64,000 nucleotides of DNA from Bacteroidales bacterium (GTDB taxonomy: Bacteria; Bacteroidota; Bacteroidia; Bacteroidales; FEN-979). The notes beneath the pieces are model-generated. The model worked only from the letters and a program-made list of their open reading frames with translations, was not told where the DNA came from and did not search any database. Positions within the stretch are counted from its first letter, which is position 1. The number at the start of each line of letters is the position of its first letter. The position numbers and the translations under genes are program-made. Of this stretch, positions 36,128 to 46,000 are shown in pieces. The stretch lies in NCBI GenBank assembly GCA_023231005.1, contig JALNWG010000001.1, positions 62,001 to 126,000 of the forward strand, in the 5' to 3' direction.

Positions 36128-37129
36128 ATGATCATAGTTACAGGCGCAGCTGGTTTCATCGGCAGTTGCATGGTAAGCAAACTGAATAATAAAGGTTGCA
36201 AGGATATTGTAATAGCGGATGATTTTTCAAAGGAAGTAAAATTGTCCAATATTGCGCACAAAACATTCCGGGAAAAGGTGGAACGGACCTTGTTGTTCGA
36301 CTGGCTATCCAACCATTCGAAGGAAGTAGAAGGGATAATCCATATTGGGGCCCGGACAGATACGACGGAGTTTGATATGCGGGTGTTTGACGAGTTGAAC
36401 CTCAATTACACCAAGAAGATATGGAATTTTTGTACAGAGAAGTCTATCCCGATGATCTATGCCTCCTCTGCTGCTACTTATGGAGATGGTTCGCTGGGTT
36501 ACGATGACCACGACCCAGCTTTGAGCTACAAACTGCAACCCCTGAATCCTTATGGCATCTCTAAGAATGAGTTCGATAAGTGGGCGTTGCAACAGCCGCA
36601 GTCGCCTCCGCGGTGGTATGGGTTGAAATTTTTTAACGTATTTGGCCCCAACGAGTACCATAAAGGGAGAATGGCCAGTGTGGTATACCACGCATTTAGA
36701 CAAATTTCTGATGATTCCTTCCATGCCAGCCTTACCGGCAAGCAAACGTCATCGGTAAAGCTCTTCCGGTCTCACAATCCGAACTACCGCGACGGAGAGC
36801 AGCTTCGAGATTTCATATACGTAAAAGACGTGATTGATGTGATCTGGTTTTTGATGAATCACACGGGCGATTCCGGATTATATAACGTTGGAACGGGGAA
36901 AGCCCGTACCTTTCTTGACCTGGTAAATGCTGTTTTTTCAGCGCTCAATCTCCCGTCCTCCATTGAATTCATCGATACCCCAATCGACATCCGCGATAAA
37001 TATCAATACTTCACCCAGGCCAATATGGATAAACTCAAATCCATCGGCTACGATAAACCCTTTTACACCCTGGAATCTGGAATTGAGGAATATGTACAGG
37101 GATATCTGGTTGGTGGGGGAAGGTTTTAG
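36128..37129 (+). CDS. rfaD: ADP-L-glycero-D-manno-heptose-6-epimerase
   Basis: Last step in making ADP-heptose for the LPS inner core. 333 residues, extended SDR. Rossmann motif TGAAGFIGS (residues 5-13), catalytic Ser in YASSAATYGDG, Tyr142 and Lys146 in NPYGISKNEF, and NVFGPNEYHKGRMASVVYHAFRQI with LFRSHNPNYRDGEQLRDFIYVKDV, which are specific to HldD/RfaD. It is last in the run mqnB-mqnD-decarboxylase-rfaD and is followed by a strong terminator. Confidence 0.93.
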   Translation: MIIVTGAAGFIGSCMVSKLNNKGCKDIVIADDFSKEVKLSNIAHKTFREKVERTLLFDWLSNHSKEVEGIIHIGARTDTTEFDMRVFDELNLNYTKKIWNFCTEKSIPMIYASSAATYGDGSLGYDDHDPALSYKLQPLNPYGISKNEFDKWALQQPQSPPRWYGLKFFNVFGPNEYHKGRMASVVYHAFRQISDDSFHASLTGKQTSSVKLFRSHNPNYRDGEQLRDFIYVKDVIDVIWFLMNHTGDSGLYNVGTGKARTFLDLVNAVFSALNLPSSIEFIDTPIDIRDKYQYFTQANMDKLKSIGYDKPFYTLESGIEEYVQGYLVGGGRF

Positions 37130-37150
37130 TTCAGGCAGGGAATTATGTCC

Positions 37151-37189
37151 AGGCTTTCCAGGTTTTGGAAACCAGGAAAGCCTTTGTTT
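37151..37189 (+). terminator. Strong hairpin terminator after rfaD
   Basis: Stem AGGCTTTCC-A-GGTTT (37151-37165) with AAACC-A-GGAAAGCCT (37169-37183): 14 base pairs, one A-A mismatch, 3-nt loop, then a short T-rich run. 21 bp after the rfaD stop. Confidence 0.75.
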
Positions 37190-37270
37190 ATGACCAAACA
37201 GAATTTACAACTGAACGGTTCATAAATTTTTCACATTTTTTCTACTAAATCATGTAACATGAAAATGAAA

Positions 37271-37297
37271 TTGAAATATTTATATTTTGTAAGTTTG
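37271..37297 (+). promoter_or_regulatory. Candidate promoter of the TPR/HTH regulator
   Basis: TTG (37271-37273), 16-bp spacer, TAAGTTTG (37290-37297), 37 bp before the ATG. Confidence 0.45.
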
Positions 37298-37334
37298 TCG
37301 AAGTCAATTAAAAAATCAATTTTGACCCAGAAAA

Positions 37335-39122
37335 ATGAAAAAATTTCTTTTATTCATTTCATGGCTTACTATATTTTCCTGTTCCTTTCTATATGCAAAT
37401 AATCAACAGTTTTCTTTTTATAATAAAGCACTTTTACATTATAAAAAAGAATTGGCCGCATCTCCAAAGAACATCCTGGAAAATAACACCAATGATTCAA
37501 TTCTAATTAATATCAACGATTCTGTTGATTTACAAAAAGCATTATCCGTTTCCTGGAAAATCGGGCTTTTTTTACTTGAACAAGGGAAACATCCAAAAGC
37601 ATTGGATATTTTTAACGATATTCGTTCCTTTCTTGAGACAAAACATAACAAGACTAAGGAAGATCAGAAGAAAATCTCATCGATATATAATATCATTGGA
37701 GCAATTTATGAAGAAACCGGATTATGGAATGAAGCTCTCGATTTATATATGCACTCCCTTCAAATCTGTAATGAAAACAATAACATGGCAGGTAAAGCTA
37801 AAGTGTTTAATAACCTTGGAAAATTATACTTTAGTCGTAATGAATTAGACAAAGCCGAAGGACTTTTCTTTAAAGCCATCGAGATCAATAAAGCGCTCAA
37901 CATTCGTTCTGAATTGTTTAATAATTACAACAATCTCGGAGGAATTTTTAAACAAAGAGATAACATTAAGAAAGCACTTGAATATACCTTAATAGCTTTG
38001 AATCAACTAGATATAAATAAGGACTTTTACAATCTTTCTATTATTTATTCAAACATTGGAAATCTATATCAGGATATTGGAAATTATCCTGTTGCGCTCT
38101 CATATTACCAACAAGCCGCGGATATACAGGAAAAAAAATCATTTCTTATTGCTTTGATTCATTCCGACTTGTCAATCTCCTCTGTATACGAGATTATGAG
38201 AAACAGTGATTCTGCAACAGGTTATTTATCGAAGTCATTACATTTAGCCGAAAATCTTGGCAATCCGTCAGTAGAACTTGAGTTGTTAAGAGCTTCTGCA
38301 AAGTTTTATCAAAAAAGAGGCAACTTTAAATTATCCTCGGGCTATTATGCAAATTATGTTAATTTGAATGATTCTCTGGAGGCGCTTAACAGCCTTACCA
38401 AAATTGAACAAATACAGGCTGTATATGAAGTAATCAATAAAGAAAAAGACAATAAAATACTTCAGCAGAAGATTAACCTTCAGCGACTTGCTCTTCAGCG
38501 GCAACGAATTATTCTAATAACAGGTCTGATTATTTTTATTTTTCTCGGGTATTTTCTCTTTAACCTTCAAGGAAACAGAAAACGGGAAAGGATAAAAAAC
38601 GAATTTATCACCCGTCAAACAGAGCTCTTGCATCAAAAGGAAAAAGAAATGATGCTCAATAAAGAACAAAACCTAACCATTGAACTGGATTATAAAAACC
38701 GCCAGCTTACTTCTTATGCATTGCATCTTGTCCGTAATAATGAATTTATCTCCAAAACATCGGATGAACTCAAGCAGATTCTGTTAAGTCTAAGTTCCAT
38801 AGAAAAAGAAAAAGCGAACCACATTCAGGGAATATTATCTGATTTTCATCAATATTCTACAGGAAATGACTGGGAAGAATTTCATTTATATTTTGAAGAG
38901 GTACATCAATCATTTTACCAAAACCTGGCTACTGCATTTCCAAATTTATCTCAGAATGATAAAAAGATCTGTGCTTTTCTGAAGCTGGGCTTATCAACCA
39001 AAGAAATAGCATCTATTACTTTCCGGGAACTTCGAAGTGTTGAATCGGCCCGAAACAGGCTCCGCAAAAAATTAGGAATAGCAGCAGATGTAAATATTAA
39101 CAATTTCCTTTCACAATTTTAA
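37335..39122 (+). CDS. Membrane-anchored TPR protein with C-terminal LuxR-like HTH
   Basis: 595 residues. N-terminal signal sequence (FLLFISWLTIFSCSFLYA), then roughly seven tetratricopeptide repeats (about 60-340; e.g. YNIIGAIYEETGLWNEALDLY, FNNLGKLYFSRNELDKAEGLF, YSNIGNLYQDIGNYPVALSYY), a coiled coil, a transmembrane helix (about 392-413, IILITGLIIFIFLGYFLF), a cytoplasmic linker and a LuxR-like helix-turn-helix (KKICAFLKLGLSTKEIASIT ... SARNRLRKKLG). In Bacteroidota this layout is a common one-protein sensor-regulator: periplasmic TPRs sense and the cytoplasmic HTH binds DNA. The two giant T9SS genes directly downstream are possible targets. Confidence 0.87.
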   Translation: MKKFLLFISWLTIFSCSFLYANNQQFSFYNKALLHYKKELAASPKNILENNTNDSILININDSVDLQKALSVSWKIGLFLLEQGKHPKALDIFNDIRSFLETKHNKTKEDQKKISSIYNIIGAIYEETGLWNEALDLYMHSLQICNENNNMAGKAKVFNNLGKLYFSRNELDKAEGLFFKAIEINKALNIRSELFNNYNNLGGIFKQRDNIKKALEYTLIALNQLDINKDFYNLSIIYSNIGNLYQDIGNYPVALSYYQQAADIQEKKSFLIALIHSDLSISSVYEIMRNSDSATGYLSKSLHLAENLGNPSVELELLRASAKFYQKRGNFKLSSGYYANYVNLNDSLEALNSLTKIEQIQAVYEVINKEKDNKILQQKINLQRLALQRQRIILITGLIIFIFLGYFLFNLQGNRKRERIKNEFITRQTELLHQKEKEMMLNKEQNLTIELDYKNRQLTSYALHLVRNNEFISKTSDELKQILLSLSSIEKEKANHIQGILSDFHQYSTGNDWEEFHLYFEEVHQSFYQNLATAFPNLSQNDKKICAFLKLGLSTKEIASITFRELRSVESARNRLRKKLGIAADVNINNFLSQF

Positions 39123-39260
39123 ATCTATTCAATCAACATTTTAGCCAATTATGCAGTAGTAAAATATCAAGTTATTTAAAATATGCCGTAGTGCCGATAT
39201 GGTAATCGATTAGGTAATATGTATTCCAAGACATAATTTTACATTTCAGAATTATGAAAA

Positions 39261-42200
39261 ATGACACCCATAAACTATTGTAAAATGAAAGCAACTTTAA
39301 AAAAAGAACCAATTTCCGGAATGGAACCAAAAGTTTCTATCCATCAAAGCAGTATTCCTGATCATCATTTTTTCAAAGGTATTTGTACTGTAATCTTATT
39401 GATGATTTTCAATTTACCTTTCCATACAATTCAAGCACAATGGAATACTAATACAGCTGTCAATATTCAAATATCCAGCTTAGTTACTGCTGACATGCAA
39501 ACAGTATCTACAACAGATGGAAAAACATGGGTTGCTTTTTATAATAATACTTCTGGAAATTATGATATGCGGGCTCAATTAATTGATGCTGAAGGATACA
39601 AACTGCTAGGTCCAGATGGGATTTTAGTCAGCAACCAGCCATCAGGATCAGCCACTTATGTATTTAATGTTTGCGTAGATGCTTCAAATAATCTGATCAT
39701 TGGTAATCAAGATCAAAGAAACGGGACCATGCAGGCTGTATTATATAAAATCTCTCAATCAGGGGCACATCTTTGGGGTTCTAGTGGCGTTATTCTTGGG
39801 GATGGACTTGCACCCTATCCGGCTGTTTTATCGAATGGCGAAACGGTGGTTGCCTGGAACGGAAATACCACTATAAATATTCAAAAAATCAGCGCCGCAG
39901 GAACAACAGTGTGGACAACACCTGTTTCCGTGGTTGTTGGAACAAGCAATACCACACGCGGTCAGATAGTCCCCAACACAAATGGCAAATTCACCATGGT
40001 CTATCAAAAAAAAGGGTATGGTATTTCCACCACTTTGTATGCACAGCAATTCGACAATTCAGGGACAGCGCTATATTCTCCTTTGCAGATCTGTAGCCAG
40101 ACTTCAAGCGGATCACGATATTATTCAATCGTTGCTGATGCCGATACTACTTATTTTGGTTATTATGTTTCTTCCAGTAGCCGTTTTAATTCTTTTCTTC
40201 AAAGAATAAATCCGGGAGGAACCATACCCTGGGGAATGAATGGGTCAAATTTTTCCACATATACCGGCTCTGGCGACAGTTATCAGGGAGTTACAAATAT
40301 TAATATGGCATCTGGATCAAATTATCTTTGGTCTGTTTGCACTTTTTGCAATCCCAGTCAAACACAATACGGAGTTTATATTCAAAAATTCCTGAAAACT
40401 TCAGGGGTACGTCAATTTACCGATGCCGCAAAAGTAGTTTATCCCATTAGTGCAAGCAGTGACCAGCAACGCGGCACTCTTGCCATTGTCAACGATACTC
40501 CCATGTTCATGAGTTATGACAACAGCTATAAGATTTATGCTACCAGATTGGACGCAAATGGCAATTTTTTATGGACGGGGAACCGTGTTGAATTAAGTTC
40601 AACTACGGCATCCGCTTCAGATCCAAAGGGAAGGTTTGGTTTTACTCCCGATGGTCCCAACCGTTGTGCAGGCATTTGGACCGAAGACAGAGGATCGGGT
40701 GAATTGGGTTATGCACAGGGAGTTTCTATTGGCGGACTTATTGGAATCAATGTAGCTACTCAGGGTAATGTTCCGGCAACCATCACTACAGGCGGAGGTA
40801 CTTTACAAATGGTCGATACAATATTCCCCCTGACTGCCATTCAAAATGCAACATGGAGTATTGTCCAGGGTACAGGCATGGCATCCATCAGCTCAACCGG
40901 ACTGGTTACTGCCATTACAAATGGTACTGTATGGGCAAAAGCCGTGGCCGTTCAGGACGTTACGGTAAAAGATTCACTCCTGATAACCATATCAGGGCAG
41001 GCTCCGGGAGCTCCTTTTGTAATAACAAACCCCGCAACAAATGTCGGATTAAATTCTGGCACATTAAATGGATCAGTGATGGCCAACGGCTCTAATTCAA
41101 CTGTTACTTTTCAATGGGGTTTAACAACTGCATACGGAAATACGGTATCAGCAACACCTTCACTGGTAACAGGCTATTCATATACTGCAGTACTGGCAAC
41201 CATGACCAGTTTAACCCCAAACACAACCTATCATTTTCGTTGCGTTGCTACCAATTCCATTGGCACTACCAATGGTCTGGACCAGTCTTTCGTTACAGTT
41301 TGCCCAACTGTTGGCCCTGCTGGTCCAATAAGTGGTCCTGGAACTATATGTACTAATGCCACTGGGCTTGTGTACACCATTGGCAGTATTGCCAACGCAA
41401 CCGGGTATGTCTGGACAGTTCCTTCAGGTGCTACTATTATAAGCGGACAAAACACCACCTCTATCACCGTTAATTTTGGATCCAATTCAGGAAATGTTTC
41501 GGTATACGGAACCAATGGATGTAATAACGGATTAGTCAATAATTATCTCGTAACCGTTAACCCTGCTCCTGTTCCAACAATAACCGGAGCAAACAATCCA
41601 TGCCAGAATTCAGGAAATATAATGTATACAACTGAATCCGGTATGAGCAATTATAACTGGACTGTTTCATCAGGAGGTTCGATAATTTCCGGCAATGGAA
41701 CCTATCAGATCCAAGTTGCCTGGAATTCAACAGGGAATCAGTATGTTACAGTTTCTTACACGACTGTTATTGGATGTCCCACCATAACCCCAACCAACTA
41801 TCCCGTCTCAGTTATTACGGTACCCGATCCCGCAGGAAATATTACCGGTCCCTCTCATGTTTGTGCAGGTTCAACAGGAATTACTTATTCCATCGCACCA
41901 GTAGCTAATGCCAATGCTTACATCTGGACGCTTCCGGCAGGCGCGACCATTTCCTCAGGAAACAATACAAACATCATCACCGTTGATTTTGCAGTAAATG
42001 CATCTTCAGGAGATATCACTGTATTGGCGAATAACCTTTGTGGAAACGGGGCTTCCTCTTCATTAGCTGTTACTATTGATCCGCTTCCAAATGCTGCCGG
42101 GACCATTACCGGTCAGGATTCCGTTTGTCAGAGTGCAGCAGGTGTTTCTTATTCCGTACCCGCCATTACCGGAGCCACCGCTTACGTGTGGACTGTTCCT

Positions 42201-42839
42201 TCAGGTGCTACCATCACTTCGGGAAGTACTACCAACCAGATCTTGGTAAACTTTTCAGTTACGGCTGTCAGTGGTGTGATCACCGTCAAAGGAACCAACA
42301 CCTGCGGGAGTGGAACCGTTTCACCTGACTTTGCTGTCACGGTCAGCTCCATTCCGCCAGCTCCTGTGGTAACTGTCAATGGGTTTGAACTCACTTCCAG
42401 TGCTCCTGCCGGCAACCAATGGTATTACAACGGCGTTGCCATTCCGGGCGCTACCGCTCAAACCTACACCGTAACCCACAACACCGGGTATTACTGGTGT
42501 ATTGTAACACTCAACGGTTGCTCCTCCGAAATCTCAAACAAAGAGTGGATCGAAGTGGTGGGAATCATAGAGATACCCGAATCTGCCTCCTTCAACGTTT
42601 ATCCTGTTCCTAACGACGGACGCTTCTCCGCTTCCATCCAATATCCGGTTGAAACCACCTTTACCATTACGGTTTACAACCAGATCGGATCCAAAATCTT
42701 TGAACTCAGAGATGTAAAAACCACAGGCGGACAATACCAGAAAACTATCGACCTCAGACCAGTACCCACCGGAATCTACTCCGTGGTATTCCTGAACAGT
42801 GAGTTCAAGATCATCCGAAAAGTGCTGGTGAACAAGTAA
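39261..42839 (+). CDS. Giant T9SS cargo with propeller-like, Ig-like, Fn3 and PKD-like domains
   Basis: 1192 residues; the start may also be the ATG at 39285. The N-terminus is unusually long before the hydrophobic signal core (GICTVILLMIFNLPFHTIQAQ, about residues 37-57). Then come a repeat-rich beta-propeller-like region (to about 490), a BIG2-like Ig domain (about 494-578), a fibronectin III-like domain with LTPNTTYHFRCVATNSIG (about 580-675), four PKD-like repeats of about 85 residues each with one Cys near the start and one near the end (PISGPGTICTNATG, NNPCQNSG, SHVCAGSTG, DSVCQSAAG), one further Ig-like unit with NQWYYNGVAIPGAT, and a type A CTD (FNVYPVPNDGRFSASIQY ... FKIIRKVLVNK). 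Probably a surface adhesin or scaffold. A terminator follows. Confidence 0.85.
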   Translation: MTPINYCKMKATLKKEPISGMEPKVSIHQSSIPDHHFFKGICTVILLMIFNLPFHTIQAQWNTNTAVNIQISSLVTADMQTVSTTDGKTWVAFYNNTSGNYDMRAQLIDAEGYKLLGPDGILVSNQPSGSATYVFNVCVDASNNLIIGNQDQRNGTMQAVLYKISQSGAHLWGSSGVILGDGLAPYPAVLSNGETVVAWNGNTTINIQKISAAGTTVWTTPVSVVVGTSNTTRGQIVPNTNGKFTMVYQKKGYGISTTLYAQQFDNSGTALYSPLQICSQTSSGSRYYSIVADADTTYFGYYVSSSSRFNSFLQRINPGGTIPWGMNGSNFSTYTGSGDSYQGVTNINMASGSNYLWSVCTFCNPSQTQYGVYIQKFLKTSGVRQFTDAAKVVYPISASSDQQRGTLAIVNDTPMFMSYDNSYKIYATRLDANGNFLWTGNRVELSSTTASASDPKGRFGFTPDGPNRCAGIWTEDRGSGELGYAQGVSIGGLIGINVATQGNVPATITTGGGTLQMVDTIFPLTAIQNATWSIVQGTGMASISSTGLVTAITNGTVWAKAVAVQDVTVKDSLLITISGQAPGAPFVITNPATNVGLNSGTLNGSVMANGSNSTVTFQWGLTTAYGNTVSATPSLVTGYSYTAVLATMTSLTPNTTYHFRCVATNSIGTTNGLDQSFVTVCPTVGPAGPISGPGTICTNATGLVYTIGSIANATGYVWTVPSGATIISGQNTTSITVNFGSNSGNVSVYGTNGCNNGLVNNYLVTVNPAPVPTITGANNPCQNSGNIMYTTESGMSNYNWTVSSGGSIISGNGTYQIQVAWNSTGNQYVTVSYTTVIGCPTITPTNYPVSVITVPDPAGNITGPSHVCAGSTGITYSIAPVANANAYIWTLPAGATISSGNNTNIITVDFAVNASSGDITVLANNLCGNGASSSLAVTIDPLPNAAGTITGQDSVCQSAAGVSYSVPAITGATAYVWTVPSGATITSGSTTNQILVNFSVTAVSGVITVKGTNTCGSGTVSPDFAVTVSSIPPAPVVTVNGFELTSSAPAGNQWYYNGVAIPGATAQTYTVTHNTGYYWCIVTLNGCSSEISNKEWIEVVGIIEIPESASFNVYPVPNDGRFSASIQYPVETTFTITVYNQIGSKIFELRDVKTTGGQYQKTIDLRPVPTGIYSVVFLNSEFKIIRKVLVNK

Positions 42840-42841
42840 CT

Positions 42842-42876
42842 CCTAATTCCTAATTCCTAATTCCTAATTCGTAATT
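42842..42876. repeat. 7-bp tandem repeat array
   Basis: Four exact CCTAATT units and one CGTAATT, head to tail, starting 2 bp after the stop codon of the giant T9SS gene and ending just before its terminator. Confidence 0.9.
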
Positions 42877-42877
42877 G

Positions 42878-42910
42878 AAAAGAGGCCTACCAATCGGTGG
42901 CCTCTTTTTT
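42878..42910 (+). terminator. Rho-independent terminator after the first giant T9SS gene
   Basis: AAAAGAGGCC (42878-42887) pairs with GGCCTCTTTT (42899-42908); the inner ACC/GGT pairs extend the stem around a T bulge. A run of eight T follows. Confidence 0.85.
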
Positions 42911-42968
42911 TGTTGACAACTTGATGAAAAATGTTTTAGGAGACAATAATATGATGCATGATTCATGG

Positions 42969-42976
42969 TAAATTTG
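42969..42976 (+). promoter_or_regulatory. Candidate -7 box of the second giant T9SS gene
   Basis: TAAATTTG fits TAnnTTTG, 25 bp before the ATG. No clear -33 box. Confidence 0.4.
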
Positions 42977-43001
42977 CAAAATATCCTAATATTATTATAT
43001 C

Positions 43002-46000
43002 ATGAACAGGCATTTGGTTCTTTTATTTATATATATTTTTTCTCCTGTTTTATTGCTGGCTCAAGGCGCTACAGTTTATACAGCGACTCGTCAGACAGGA
43101 ATCACTTTTTCTTCTATAAGCGCCACAGGTACCTCGGTAACCTCCTGGAGAGGAGGAAACAACACTTCTGACAATCGCAGCACCTCAATTCCAATTGGTT
43201 TTTCTTTCAATTATCTAGGAATTAATTATACTACTTTTTGTGTCTCCACCAACGGATTCATTGATTTTTCATCCAATGCCGCTACTGGTGTACCATACCG
43301 ACCTTATGGCTTTGATAATACCGCTTTTTCTATTCCAGCTCCTGACGGAACTTTATTAGCGATTGCTCCTTTCTATGATAACTTGATGGTAACCTGGGGT
43401 TATCTACTCAGCGACAATGTAAAATTCATTACAACCGGGACTTCCGGAAACAAAGTTTTAACCGTAGAATGGATTAACTTTTCTTTTGAACAATCCAATT
43501 CAGATCATGTAAATTTTCAGGTTAAGTTATATGAAGCAGACTCAAAAATTGAATTTATTTATGGTTCGATGAATGCTGCGAATATTACGCCAAGTTATAC
43601 CTGCGGAATTAATGCCACAGTGATGTCGGTTCCACCAGCTTCTTCTGAGCTCTTAACGCTCCAATCACCCAATACCACAACTTTTACTGCCACCCCACAA
43701 AACAATCTGAATATTATCCCTGAATCAAACAGTAAAATTATATTAACGGGATGTATCCTCCCAGCGCCAGCCGGGACAATCAGCGGTCCTTCCAGTGTTT
43801 GTAAACCAGGCATTGGATATATTTATTCAGTCCCTTTGATTTCCGGGGCATTGGGATATACCTGGACACTTCCGGCAGGATTTACTATGGTAAGTGGAGG
43901 AAGTACAAATACCATTACCGTGGATGCTACTTCAAGCGCCACTGCTGGTAATATTACTGTTTCCGGAATCAACAACTGTGGTTATGGAACCCCTTCTTCC
44001 AAAGCAGTTTTAACAATCCCAAGCCCTACTCCAACCATCACCGGTCAGGATACAGTATGTGCCGGAACCACCAATCATGTGTACACAACCCAAACAGGAA
44101 TGAGTAATTACACTTGGACTGTTTCTGCCGGAGGAACGATCACTGCAGGAGGAACCTCCACCAGCAGTTCTGCAACGGTTTCATGGATTGGGCCGGGCAC
44201 TCAATCGGTAAGTGTAAATTATAAAAATTCATTAGGTTGTGCTGCCATGATAGCTACCAGCTTGCCAGTCCTCGTTTATCCTCTGCCATCTCCCGCTATC
44301 ACGGGGCCTACCCAGGTGTGCATTGGGTCAACAGAGAACAGTTATAGTACGGAATCTGGAATGACCAATTATCTGTGGACAATATCCTCCGGGGGAACAA
44401 TTACTGCCGGAGGTACCGACACCAGCAATACAGTGACCATAAAATGGAATACATCCGGTTCGCAAACCGTAAAAGTAAATTATACCAACTCAAATGGTTG
44501 TCAAGCCCCTCAGCAAACTGTCCTCAATGTTACCGTACACTCCTTGCCTATCCCTGTCATAACTGGTCCATCTCCGGTTTGTATCAATTCCACCAATAAT
44601 ATTTATTCCACCCTGTCCGGAATGACCAATTACCTCTGGACTGTATCAACCGGAGGAGTGATCACTTCCGGTGCCGGAACCCCATCAATTACTGTTTCGT
44701 GGAACACAACGGGAGCTAAAACTGTGAGTGTGACCTATCTGGATACTTTCGGTTGCAGTCCGGCTGCTCCTACTGTCTTCAATGTAACCGTTCAAGCCTT
44801 ACCTGTTCCCACAATCCAGGGACCGACCACTTCCTGCATGGGCTCAACCGGAATCATATACACCACCGAAACCGGAATGTTGAATTATCAATGGAATATC
44901 TCTTCGGGAGGAACTATTACAGGAGGTGATTCCACCAATATCATTACCGTTATCTGGAATAATTCCGGCCCACAGTCGGTCAGCGTGAGTTATGCCAATC
45001 CAATCGGTTGTGCCAGCGCTAATCCTACCACAAAACCTGTCACCGTTAATACCCTGCCGGTACCAACCATCACTGGAAATGCTAACCCTTGCATCAACTC
45101 CGGAAATTATCCTTACAGCACAGAAATCGGGATGACAGGATATCAATGGACCGTCTCTCCCGGTGGTTTGATAGCTTCCGGATCGGGAACCAATAAGATC
45201 TATGTTAACTGGATCAGCGGTGGTTCGCAATGGGTCAAGGTGAATTATACCTCCCCAGCTGGATGTTCCGCAATCAATCCTACGAACTTTGATGTCACAG
45301 TCAATCCCATGCCAGGAACCCCGGGTACCATCACCGGAATGTCTTTGGTGTGCTCCGGTAGCTCCGGAATACCCTATTCCGTTGATTCTGTAGCCAATGC
45401 CACGACTTATATATGGACCCTCCCCATGGGAGCGACCATTGCTTCAGGCGAAGGTTCCCGTTCAATTACCGTTGACTTTTCTGCAACCGCAAGTTCCGGA
45501 AATATTACAGTATCCGGAAATAACAGTTGCGGAGGAGGGGCACCTTCTCCTGCTTTCCCGGTTTCCGTTACTACCATCCCATTAGCAGCAGACACCATTA
45601 CAGGCCCTGATACCGTGGCCGCAGGGTCAACCGGTGTTATTTATTCCATCCCTCCCGTAACCCATGCCACAAGCTACCTCTGGACCCTCCCACAGGGAGC
45701 TTCCATTACTTCCGGGGATAGTACCAATGTAATTACCGTTGACTTTCCCATGTCCGCAGTATCAGGAAATATCACCACCCTGGGATATAATTTATGTGGT
45801 ACCGGGGAAGTCTCCCCTTCCTTTCCGGTGACTGTGATCGACAGACCTGTAGCCCCGATAATCTATCAATCCTTTGACTTCCTTATCAGCAATTATACCT
45901 CCGGAAATCAATGGTATCTCGATGGGACAATGATCCCGGGTGCTACCGGACAAAAAATTCAGGCACTTCAAAATGGATGGTACTGGGATGTTGTGACCCT

